Part shown: positions 22,667 to 29,401 of the stretch, piece after piece | Position numbering within the stretch: the stretch's first letter is position 1 | Layout: each line of letters begins with the position of its first letter | Origin: a virus | Length of the DNA: 29,401 nt | Strand: one strand, 5' to 3' | IMG/VR virus record: IMGVR_UViG_3300025759_000474 | Location: 1-29,401 of that record | Translations under genes and position numbers: made by a program | The notes under the pieces: generated by a model | Databases searched by the model: none | What the model was told of the DNA's origin: nothing | What the model saw: the letters and a program-made list of their open reading frames with translations, nothing else

Positions 22667-24075
22667 TATGGCGTGACTTCTCTTTCTCCAGTTAACGTAT
22701 AGACATTTGAAGCTGTGCGTTTCAAACCTATAACAGAGTATTGACCAGACGTCTTCAGCGTCTCTGTGCTGTTTATTGTTACCCCTGTATCTGCAACAAC
22801 AGTTACAACACCTGTACCTCTCTGCTCTATTACGAATTCAGCATATGCATCATAAGCAGCAGAGGCTGGCACTGTTAAATCTATCGTTGATGATGAATTG
22901 CACACTAAGTACTTTGTCGTGTGAGAGCTGGACAGGGTGGTGTCTGCTGTTATCTCTACGACGTCAAAAGTGGTGCCGCTTGGACCCTGTACGCCTTGTG
23001 GACCCTGGGGTCCAACAGCAGAACCAGGAAGCGACTCAACTTCAAATAAAGCTTGAGTAGCATACACAGCACCAGTAAGAGTAGAAGCATCAAAATGAAA
23101 CACCTCCACGTAATCGTTTGCAGAAAGCCTCACCACACGAGTTACATTGTTGCTGTTCTCGTTTTGGCCGTTTGAAGCACGTATATACCCGTAACTTTCG
23201 CCTACAAGATCCGTGGTTCCATTAACCCTAAAGAAAGTTGTAGGAGTGATTCTTGCGCTACCAGAATAAAAAGACAGATTTGCCGTCAGTCTATAAAGGC
23301 CATCCTCAGAAACCGTTATCCTATTGTTGGTGGTGTCAGCAGTAAGGCCAGACCCCTCGCTGTCATCCGCTGTGTTGAACGCTGTCTTTACAGGTGTTGC
23401 GCTAGTGAAGTCTTGTTGGCTTGCACCTCCCTGAAGCACGTCGCTTCCCATCTTAAGGCTGAGGTAGTCAATCGTAGTACTTACAGATACTGTAACATCC
23501 CCCAGTCCGTTACTGGGAGACAACCCAATACCAGAGCCAGCTACGATAGATGTAACCCCGCCCTCAATGGTTCCTGGTTCCCATTGACTGGCTGCGTTGT
23601 CCCAAACCAAAGCCTGACCGTCAACAGGTGCTACTGTAGTGGTGTCTACGTCGTTGAGATCATCTATGCTGCCTACCGTGCTTCCTGTGGGTCCTGTCAC
23701 TCCTTGCGCACCTGTAGGTCCTGTCACTCCTTGCGCACCTGTAGGTCCTGTCACCCCTTGAACTCCCTGTATGCCTTGAATTCCCTGAGCGCCAGTAGGT
23801 CCAGTAGGCCCAGCCACTGTTGAGTCGGAACCAGTAGCCCCTGTAACCCCTGTTGGACCTGTGGCTCCTGTTGGGCCTGTAGCCCCTGTTGGACCTGTAA
23901 CGGTTGAGTCAGCGCCCGTAGCTCCTACATCTCCTTGTGGGCCAGTAGGTCCAGTTGCGCCTGTAGGGCCTGTAGGGCCTGTAACGGTTGAGTCAGCGCC
24001 CGTAGCTCCTGTAGGGCCAGTGGGTCCTGTAGTACCTTGCGCACCTTGATTTAAGTTCAGGGTTACTTTAGGCAT
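22666..24075 (-). CDS. Collagen-like fibre with a C1q/TNF-like domain
   Basis: A protein of 469 residues, starting [20 protein letters not shown]. Residues about 11-133 are Gly-X-Y repeats with two GADSTVTG interruptions and one GSDSTVAG, then [12 protein letters not shown] linker (about 137-200) has [20 protein letters not shown] and [14 protein letters not shown], typical of phage fibres. Residues about 204-350 look like a C1q/TNF-type jelly roll: [71 protein letters not shown] second short collagen run ([13 protein letters not shown], about 355-367) leads to a C-terminal beta domain (368-469) with [16 protein letters not shown]. The stalk-plus-C1q-head plan matches trimeric receptor-binding fibres. 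It overlaps both neighbours by one base. Confidence 0.9.
   Translation of the reverse strand: MPKVTLNLNQGAQGTTGPTGPTGATGADSTVTGPTGPTGATGPTGPQGDVGATGADSTVTGPTGATGPTGATGPTGVTGATGSDSTVAGPTGPTGAQGIQGIQGVQGVTGPTGAQGVTGPTGAQGVTGPTGSTVGSIDDLNDVDTTTVAPVDGQALVWDNAASQWEPGTIEGGVTSIVAGSGIGLSPSNGLGDVTVSVSTTIDYLSLKMGSDVLQGGASQQDFTSATPVKTAFNTADDSEGSGLTADTTNNRITVSEDGLYRLTANLSFYSGSARITPTTFFRVNGTTDLVGESYGYIRASNGQNENSNNVTRVVRLSANDYVEVFHFDASTLTGAVYATQALFEVESLPGSAVGPQGPQGVQGPSGTTFDVVEITADTTLSSSHTTKYLVCNSSSTIDLTVPASAAYDAYAEFVIEQRGTGVVTVVADTGVTINSTETLKTSGQYSVIGLKRTASNVYTLTGEREVTP
23677..24045 (-). repeat. Gly-X-Y collagen-like repeat tract
   Basis: A nine-base periodic coding repeat in the 469-residue fibre gene, including three near-identical units for GVTGPTGAQ around 23690-23755 and the [10 protein letters not shown] blocks it shares with the second collagen gene at 20535-20915. 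Confidence 0.93.
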
Positions 24076-24566
24076 TATACAGTTGTTGAGATATCCTCTT
24101 TTACTATGAAGTTTCCTTTGAGGATAGTTGTAACGTTCTCAAAATTATTGGCTATGTACTTGTACTGAAGATCATAAACGAAAGTACCCACGGGCAAAGC
24201 AGCTGTGTTGGCAGCAGTAGCCCTTAGGGTGACATTACCGCTGTCGTCTTTGTTTTCGAAAACAAAAATAGGGGAGTCCGCTTCTTTGTCTTTTGGCACC
24301 TCTTGAGTAGAAGACTCTTTAAGAGAAGAGGCAGCAACCAAACTCCTCTTGGGGGCAGCAGAAACCTGACTGGTTTTAGTTACTCTCCTAGAAGATGCAG
24401 TAGAGGACGGGGTTTTTACTTGAATGACAAACTCGTAGTTGTCAGTCAAAAGAGGTAGGTTGTTTCCCGCGTTATCCTTTATATTTAAAGACAGCTCGAA
24501 CGAATCACCACGCCTAATAGTGATGTCTAGTTTTTCAGATACGTCTAAGTTTGCTTTGCTTGCCAT
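24075..24566 (-). CDS. Small tail-associated protein with a beta-sandwich-like pattern
   Basis: A protein of 163 residues beginning one base after the portal stop. [20 protein letters not shown] at about residues 12-31, with [17 protein letters not shown], matches the start of small phage Ig-like domains (I-x-x-G-x-x-F-x-x-x-[IL]-x-x-x-D-x-x-G-x-x-x-x-L-x-x-[YF]-x-x-x-x-Q-[IV]-[KR]) found beside baseplate and tail-fibre genes. After a Ser/Lys-rich insertion (about 52-92), the sheet resumes with [27 protein letters not shown] and [12 protein letters not shown]. It heads the adhesion genes, so it may be the adaptor that attaches the fibres. The inserted linker is longer than I would expect for this kind of domain. 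Confidence 0.84.
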   Translation of the reverse strand: MASKANLDVSEKLDITIRRGDSFELSLNIKDNAGNNLPLLTDNYEFVIQVKTPSSTASSRRVTKTSQVSAAPKRSLVAASSLKESSTQEVPKDKEADSPIFVFENKDDSGNVTLRATAANTAALPVGTFVYDLQYKYIANNFENVTTILKGNFIVKEDISTTV

Positions 24567-24567
24567 G

Positions 24568-27015
24568 TTACCCTAGTAGTGAGTTTACAATATTGTCTAC
24601 GCTATCTCCAGATTCTGGGAGTTCGCCTCGCTTGCCTTGGCGTTGAGAAAGGAGTTTGCTTTGCTCAGAAGCCTGTTTCTTAACCCTGTCGTCTTTTCTG
24701 TCTTCTTTAAGTACCTCAAGCTTTTCTTTGAACTCTTGTTCTTCGGTTCTAAATCCAAGTGTAGCTTGGGCCTTGATAAGCTCGATCTCCTTTCTAAACT
24801 GATGTTTTACTTGCTCTAATTGAGCCTCAAGCTGACTCTTAAGTTGCAATTGCTGGGCTTCAAGTTGGGACTCCATTTGCATTTCCTGCATCTTGGCTTG
24901 AGAGGCCGCTTGCGCAGCCTGTTGAGCCTGTTGAGCCTGCATCTGAGAGTTTTGCATTGCCATCTCTTGCTGTTTGGCCATTCTTTTCTTGCGGCGGACG
25001 ACAAGAAGGCGCTCCGCTTGATTGACATCCTTCATGTTTCGGATCGCAATCGCATCTTCGATGTCTAGCTCTTTTTGTTGAAGAGACATCTGGATATTCT
25101 GTTCAAGATACGCCCTGTCTTGATCCTCCATTTCTTTTACTACCTGTACCCCGAAATTGTACATCGGAAGGTCCTTAAATGAAGAAAGGACAGACATGTT
25201 TTCTTTGCCTACGGCGTTCTCGTAAATTTTATAAAGAACAGATTCAGCGGGAAGAATTTGTATGCATTTTACGATGTCCTCACACACCTTCTTGTAAAGA
25301 ATCATGGATGCATTAGTGATGTCGTAGATGGCATTATTGCCAGCTGCGATAGCGTTCTGCTGCACCCCTACAAGCGTATCGCCCTTCGGAGTGGAGGCAT
25401 CCATCATCTCGTTTATTCCCGTGGTGTCTCGGATCATTCGGAGATAATGGTTGTACAAACCGATCAGCTCATTGATGTTTCGAATGCTGTTGCCTATCTC
25501 TCGAACAGGAGGGTTCTGGAATCCACCCTCTGGGTTCTTGCTTCTGTAGTAGAAGACACCCGTCTGCTCGTAGATATCATGGAGGTCAAGCGGCTGGAGC
25601 TCCCCACCCTTTCCGAGCTGTACGTTTTCTAGACCTTCGATGTCGATAATCAACCCATCAGGCTTAGCCTTCGCAATGGCCTGCTGAATCTTGAGGTGAG
25701 TAAGCTGAAGCATATCGGCAAACCCAGTACAGCTGTCCACCATGGATTTCGGCATCATGTTCCGCATATTGGTAGCGGTCACAGAGTAAGATAGCCTAGC
25801 TTTTGAAATATCATGCACATTTTTAGGGATGTTCCTCACCATCCCATAGTTAAAGATGAGGTCGCACCCATCCATGATGTAGCTTCCACCGTAAACTGTT
25901 GCCACCTCCATTTTGTGAGGCTTTCTTTCAAAAACACTGCCTTGCTTCTCCTCATAGCCAAACCCCTTCATGAAGAAATTCACGTTTCCAAAGCGGTTTT
26001 CTTTTTCTTCAAAATAGATGCAGTCAACTGAGATGAACTCAAAATCTAAAACATCTACCATGTACTCATCGTACCCATACTCTTGTCGCATCATGCGCTG
26101 GTTGTACGAGTGCCTGTTAAAAGCATTGGGGTCGTTACCTTCTTTGTTTTTGACTGACTTGGCGATCTTTTCGAAGTCCTCTTCTGAAAGCTCGTGCCCA
26201 GCAATTCTCTTTAGCTCTTGAATTGAAATGGACTTGACATGACCAGCATATATCATGTCGTTGAACCCAGGGTCTTCTGTGTAGCTATGAATAAACTTAG
26301 CTGGGTCTACATAATCAGTCTTAATGCCTTCGTTAGGGTCGTTGCTTCTTTTTACGACCGCCATGCCGAGCGAAACCAAGTCGTTAACGCATCGACGCAA
26401 AGTGCTATCATTAAAGTCATTCCAGGATAAGGTCATGTTTGTGCCAATCTGAGCGGCGATTTCCGCATCAGTCTTGACATTGGTACCCAGGAGGATTTCA
26501 GCCTCCTCTAAAGAATCAGGCAGTTTATCGGGGTCGTCCCCAATTACCATACCTGTGTTTTCTTTTAACTGCTGTAACTGTTTTTTTGCTTCTACTTGAA
26601 TCTCTACTCTTCGTTTTCGATTGTTTTTTTCCGAAGACGAAAGAGGGTCAACAGCCTCAAGGTTTGGGTATGGGTTTCGAGAGAGGATTTTGTTTACCAC
26701 TACCCGAACAAACTTTGGAAGTACAGGAACTGGAGTATAATCCAGGTTCATAAGGCTGCCATCCCCGTCATTAGGATTAAGAGATCGCAGCAATTTTTTA
26801 TAAATGTTCGTGTCCTGAGTACCGTTAGCGTAGTCTCGGCTTCGCTCAAAAACAACATTGCGCTTCCCGTACAAAGAAGTAGCGCTTGTAATCTTACCCC
26901 ACTGAGACTCAATAGCTTTTGCGTACTTAATCCCGTAGTCCTTGCTTTTTTTTACCTCTGTGTCTGCAAGCGGGTCAGGAAAAGAGCCTTTACGTTTGTT
27001 GTTTGTATTGTTCAT
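24568..27015 (-). CDS. Portal protein
   Basis: A protein of 815 residues, the second gene after the terminase. The N-terminal region is basic and polar; the body includes VLPKFVRVVVNKILSRNPYP (about 99-118), DYVDPAKFIHSY (about 234-245) and DFEFISVDCIYFEE. The segment SKARLSYSVTATNMRNMMPK with the following QLTHLKIQQAIAKAKPDGLI is typical stem/wing helix of large portals, and RMIRDTTGINEMMDASTPKG (about 526-545) is the usual D-x-[TS]-G-[IV]-x-x ... D-[AS]-[SN] portal signature. Residues about 670-785 form a long Gln-rich coiled coil (AQQAQQAAQAASQAKMQEM), which may project into the capsid as a barrel. Its size is close to that of portals of crAss-like phages. It rotates with terminase during packaging and anchors the tail connectors. 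Confidence 0.93.
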   Translation of the reverse strand: MNNTNNKRKGSFPDPLADTEVKKSKDYGIKYAKAIESQWGKITSATSLYGKRNVVFERSRDYANGTQDTNIYKKLLRSLNPNDGDGSLMNLDYTPVPVLPKFVRVVVNKILSRNPYPNLEAVDPLSSSEKNNRKRRVEIQVEAKKQLQQLKENTGMVIGDDPDKLPDSLEEAEILLGTNVKTDAEIAAQIGTNMTLSWNDFNDSTLRRCVNDLVSLGMAVVKRSNDPNEGIKTDYVDPAKFIHSYTEDPGFNDMIYAGHVKSISIQELKRIAGHELSEEDFEKIAKSVKNKEGNDPNAFNRHSYNQRMMRQEYGYDEYMVDVLDFEFISVDCIYFEEKENRFGNVNFFMKGFGYEEKQGSVFERKPHKMEVATVYGGSYIMDGCDLIFNYGMVRNIPKNVHDISKARLSYSVTATNMRNMMPKSMVDSCTGFADMLQLTHLKIQQAIAKAKPDGLIIDIEGLENVQLGKGGELQPLDLHDIYEQTGVFYYRSKNPEGGFQNPPVREIGNSIRNINELIGLYNHYLRMIRDTTGINEMMDASTPKGDTLVGVQQNAIAAGNNAIYDITNASMILYKKVCEDIVKCIQILPAESVLYKIYENAVGKENMSVLSSFKDLPMYNFGVQVVKEMEDQDRAYLEQNIQMSLQQKELDIEDAIAIRNMKDVNQAERLLVVRRKKRMAKQQEMAMQNSQMQAQQAQQAAQAASQAKMQEMQMESQLEAQQLQLKSQLEAQLEQVKHQFRKEIELIKAQATLGFRTEEQEFKEKLEVLKEDRKDDRVKKQASEQSKLLSQRQGKRGELPESGDSVDNIVNSLLG

Positions 27016-27044
27016 GTGTCTGATGGAGCTCTACGCATATTCTG

Positions 27045-27052
27045 CAAATATA
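27045..27052 (-). promoter_or_regulatory. Bacteroidetes-type -7 element (TATATTTG) for the portal-adhesion operon
   Basis: TATATTTG on the minus strand lies 29 bases upstream of ATG 27015, within the 48-base gap after the terminase stop. The gap shows no hairpin, so the portal operon probably receives both read-through from the terminase gene and initiation here. I see no convincing TTG near -33. Confidence 0.65.
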
Positions 27053-27063
27053 GCAAATCCATC

Positions 27064-29172
27064 CTAGACCTTGTATTTCCTAAAAAACACCTTTTCCGTA
27101 AAGTCTGCTTTTGGTTTTTCTTTTGTTTTTTGAGCAGCAAGTAAAGCCAGCCCTGAGCTAATAGTCAAGTCAAACTTGGTACGCTTGTCTATCTTAAAAC
27201 CTATCCAATCTTCTAGCGTCTTATTAAAATACATATTGCCTACCTCGCCTGTTTCATGGTTTATACCGACGCTTTCGTGAATGTATTTTTCTATGGACTG
27301 GGCATGTGATTGAATCACATCTTGCGAGTTAGAGGGGATACCTTTTGTCTTTACGTTGACATGCGATGAGGAACTCATTAAGTGTTTTGGTCGATCCATT
27401 AAGTAACCGTCGTAACCTCTTGATTCAAAGTATCTTGCAATACCATACTTGTTGTTTTCTATAAGTAGCGGATACCCGTAGAAAAACGCACACATCAATA
27501 CGTCCTCATAGAAAATGCTCGCCAGATCTGGACGCGAAGCGTATTCTACAACAAACATGTTTGAAGGGCGATTCATGCTAAACTTGTTGTACATATGTAG
27601 AGCTCCTTTCGAACCCCTCCCGTCTACTGTGGCGTCCAAGTCATAGGAGTCAACTCCTCCGCAGCCGTAGTTGCCAAACGGGGGCACTTTTTTGCCTCTC
27701 TCCTGACGTATCACATTTCTTTCGCTGGGGTCTGGCATCCAGCTTACCCTGAACCTGCCGTTCGGAGTAGGTGAGAACACCACCTCTTTGTCTTTTTGTT
27801 TCCAGGTGAAGTTGCCCACTACGACTGGATTGGGATACAGCTCTTCGTTGTGCTCAATCTGTTGGTAGATCTTGCCAATGTTGAACAGGCTACCCTCGAT
27901 GCTGTCCCTGAATGCTTCGTCTTCAGTAAATGGGAACTGGCGTGTTACCTCGTTAAGCTCAGAGGGGTTGTCCTTAAATGACTTCCGCTCGTTTTTAAGG
28001 TATGTCTTGCTTCCTATCTCTATGTTGTCCGCGTCTATACCGAGGACTGCGCTTTCAGGATCTTCTACAACGGCATTACCATACTCATCAAAGAACCCCT
28101 CTAGCGCTTCATACGCAGGGATAAAAATACGGTATAGCCCAGATCGGGTCCGCCCGTTGTTGTTTCGCTCGTTAGGATCAGAATCATACCACAGCCCCTT
28201 GTATTCCTCCCCGCCTTTGTTCATAGGGTTCACCGTGCTGCCTACCAGGGCTTTACCCACTACCTTTCTACCAACGATAAGGCATGTACGCTCGATGCGC
28301 CACGCCTCTCGGATATCGGTAGGCTTTTCCCACTTGCCTGCCTCATCGAGATACAATAAGTGCAGTTTCTCGCCATCGTATGCGTTGTTCGTGGTGTTCT
28401 TCCAGTTAATTACTGTATTGAGTGCATCTCCCCTGAAAGAAGTCTTGTTGTTTTTCGTGATGCGCTTCGACGGCTCACGGAACGCCAGCTCCATACGAGG
28501 GTTTGTGGTACCGTCCTGGATAGGCTTAAAGAAGAAGGGATAGCCTCTAAAAATAGAGACTACTTTTTTCATGAAAATATTTTCCTGGGCGTCTTTACCA
28601 GTCTTCGACTGAATCCCCAAAAGCTTCTCTTTAACTTGGCTAGCTTCGTCAACAAGGACAGCAGAGCATACATTAGTGTAGCCAGAACGACGACACTTAG
28701 TATATAGCTGACCGAAACAACGGGGATCAGCTTCACAAGCAGCCATGTGGAGAAAGATTTCCCTTTGGAAAGCGAGGTATGATGGGTATCCGATATCAAT
28801 TTTAGACCATTGTAGAAACATATAGTGTCGCCCTGTAATATACGTAGGTTCCCCATTATTGTAAAACCACACACCGTCGCGCCTACGCTGAAACTCTTGT
28901 TCGATGTAAGCACGAAACTTCTTTCGAAACTCGGCAGGTTTTTCGAGCCACTCATCCATACTGCGAATCCTTTGCAGTTCTTCGGGCATAGCGATGCGTT
29001 GCCACATCTGCATTGCTTTTGGTTTGTCATGGAAGAGAATCTCCGATCGCTTTGGTTTCTTTGGGAGTACAACGAGTAACCCATGGAGTTCGATGATGTC
29101 TCCCTCTGTACCGTTAGGGTCGATCTTAATCCCTTTAGTTTCATAGCCTTCTATGTCAATCAGCACGGACAT
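27064..29172 (-). CDS. terL: Terminase large subunit (packaging ATPase-nuclease)
   Basis: A protein of 702 residues. ATG 29170-29172 overlaps the upstream TGA by one base (TGATG). The ATPase domain shows a divergent Walker A at residues 159-166 (KCRRSGYT), Walker B at 272-277 (LLYLDE, followed by AGKW) and a coupling motif GSTVNPMNKGG at 311-321. The RNase H-like nuclease domain has GGVDSYDLD with candidate metal ligand D508, LLIENNKYGIARYF with E572, and FDLTISSGLALLA with D668. An upstream GEPTYITGRHYMFLQW (107-122) is a common N-terminal segment of phage terminases of this type. It translocates DNA through the portal and cuts the concatemer. It ends in TAG. I recognise no small terminase gene in the window. 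Confidence 0.97.
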   Translation of the reverse strand: MSVLIDIEGYETKGIKIDPNGTEGDIIELHGLLVVLPKKPKRSEILFHDKPKAMQMWQRIAMPEELQRIRSMDEWLEKPAEFRKKFRAYIEQEFQRRRDGVWFYNNGEPTYITGRHYMFLQWSKIDIGYPSYLAFQREIFLHMAACEADPRCFGQLYTKCRRSGYTNVCSAVLVDEASQVKEKLLGIQSKTGKDAQENIFMKKVVSIFRGYPFFFKPIQDGTTNPRMELAFREPSKRITKNNKTSFRGDALNTVINWKNTTNNAYDGEKLHLLYLDEAGKWEKPTDIREAWRIERTCLIVGRKVVGKALVGSTVNPMNKGGEEYKGLWYDSDPNERNNNGRTRSGLYRIFIPAYEALEGFFDEYGNAVVEDPESAVLGIDADNIEIGSKTYLKNERKSFKDNPSELNEVTRQFPFTEDEAFRDSIEGSLFNIGKIYQQIEHNEELYPNPVVVGNFTWKQKDKEVVFSPTPNGRFRVSWMPDPSERNVIRQERGKKVPPFGNYGCGGVDSYDLDATVDGRGSKGALHMYNKFSMNRPSNMFVVEYASRPDLASIFYEDVLMCAFFYGYPLLIENNKYGIARYFESRGYDGYLMDRPKHLMSSSSHVNVKTKGIPSNSQDVIQSHAQSIEKYIHESVGINHETGEVGNMYFNKTLEDWIGFKIDKRTKFDLTISSGLALLAAQKTKEKPKADFTEKVFFRKYKV

Positions 29173-29360
29173 CAGTAGCTCTGGCCGTGAGGGTTCATCC
29201 TGCCCAGGGCTGCTACGCCTTTCTTGGGGTTAGTAAGTTTCATCTGAGCTCCGCATTCGCATTGACCTTCCACGTAATAGGTCTCCCCGTCTTTTACTTT
29301 CATAGTAAGCGATCGCTCAAAGCGCTCCTTACCACATTCTGGGCAATGTAAGTCTGGCAT
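29172..29360 (-). CDS. Small zinc-ribbon protein upstream of terL
   Basis: A 62-residue protein, MPDLHCPECGKERFERSLTM onward, with two cysteine pairs: CPEC (residues 6-9) and CECG (34-37), the layout of a one-zinc ribbon. The C-terminus reads NPKKGVAALGRMNPHGQSY. From memory, similar short zinc ribbons occur next to terminase genes in other marine phages. The gene starts 18 bases after the tRNA 3' end and overlaps terL by one base, so it is co-translated with it. It may bind DNA or assist packaging initiation; this is inferred only from position and fold. Confidence 0.85.
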   Translation of the reverse strand: MPDLHCPECGKERFERSLTMKVKDGETYYVEGQCECGAQMKLTNPKKGVAALGRMNPHGQSY

Positions 29361-29378
29361 GTTATTTAATTTAATTCG

Positions 29379-29401
29379 TACACCCGACAGGATTCGAACC
29401 T
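29379..29401 (-). tRNA. 3' end of a tRNA gene, cut by the window edge
   Basis: On the minus strand the last bases read AGGTTCGAATCCTGT, a T arm with the stem AGG/CCT and canonical loop TTCGAAT, followed by CGGGTGT (3' acceptor strand) and discriminator A at 29379. CCA is not encoded. The anticodon lies outside the window, so the amino acid cannot be named. Confidence 0.85.

Noticed and set aside
20535-24045. CRISPR-like array from regularly spaced repeats
   Set aside because: The periodicity is nine bases and in frame, encoding Gly-X-Y collagen triplets; there are no unique spacers and no cas genes.
18404-24566. Diversity-generating retroelement target in the adhesins
   Set aside because: No reverse transcriptase, template repeat or accessory gene is visible in the window, and no AAC/AAT-rich variable repeat pair was found near the ends of the lectin genes. 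Elements outside the window cannot be excluded.

Overview
The window reads as the late (virion and DNA-packaging) block of a tailed, probably podovirus-like bacteriophage infecting a Bacteroidetes host, most likely a flavobacterium. Every gene I accept lies on the minus strand, so transcription runs from the right edge to the left edge. The host assignment rests on six minus-strand matches to the Bacteroidetes -7 promoter element TAnnTTTG placed in front of genes, on the absence of Shine-Dalgarno sequences in front of the start codons I inspected, and on A/T-rich leaders. The large terminase, the large portal with a glutamine-rich tail, the capsid protein and the giant nozzle-like protein resemble those of crAss-like phages and related marine Bacteroidetes phages. 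This is a judgement by eye; no search was run. The stops include TAA, TGA and TAG, so the standard bacterial code is used.

Layout in transcription order. (1) 29401-27064: the 3' end of a tRNA, a zinc-ribbon protein and the large terminase. (2) 27052-18404: a promoter, the portal, then an adhesion module: a beta-sandwich-like protein, a collagen/C1q-like fibre, a tandem lectin-like protein, a second collagen fibre, a LamG-like protein and an 84-residue protein. A terminator follows. (3) 18293-17310: a promoter and four very small proteins, three of them strongly basic, in overlapping frames. (4) 17298-12551: a promoter, two paralogous small structural proteins, a third small protein, an acidic scaffold-like protein, the major capsid protein and two small head-associated proteins, then a terminator. 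(5) 12498-11649: a promoter and a conserved 273-residue phage protein, then a terminator. (6) 11613-9652: a promoter, a 105-residue protein and a 542-residue protein with a C-terminal lectin-like domain, then a terminator. (7) 9628-1: a promoter, two head-tail connector candidates, a 2020-residue nozzle/stabilization-type protein carrying HYDIN-like and dockerin-like segments, a companion 344-residue protein, and a virion protein that runs off the left edge.

Together the genes cover genome packaging (terminase, portal), head assembly (scaffold, capsid, small head proteins), the tail nozzle and connectors, and receptor recognition (collagen and lectin-like fibres). I see no defence system, CRISPR array, insertion sequence, integrase or lysis gene.

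The most unusual features are regulatory. At four places a terminator hairpin sits directly upstream of a TAnnTTTG box, with its loop at the -33 position. In three of these the box is exactly four bases from the ATG, which predicts leaderless messages. Most other gene junctions are one-base stop/start overlaps, mainly TAATG.
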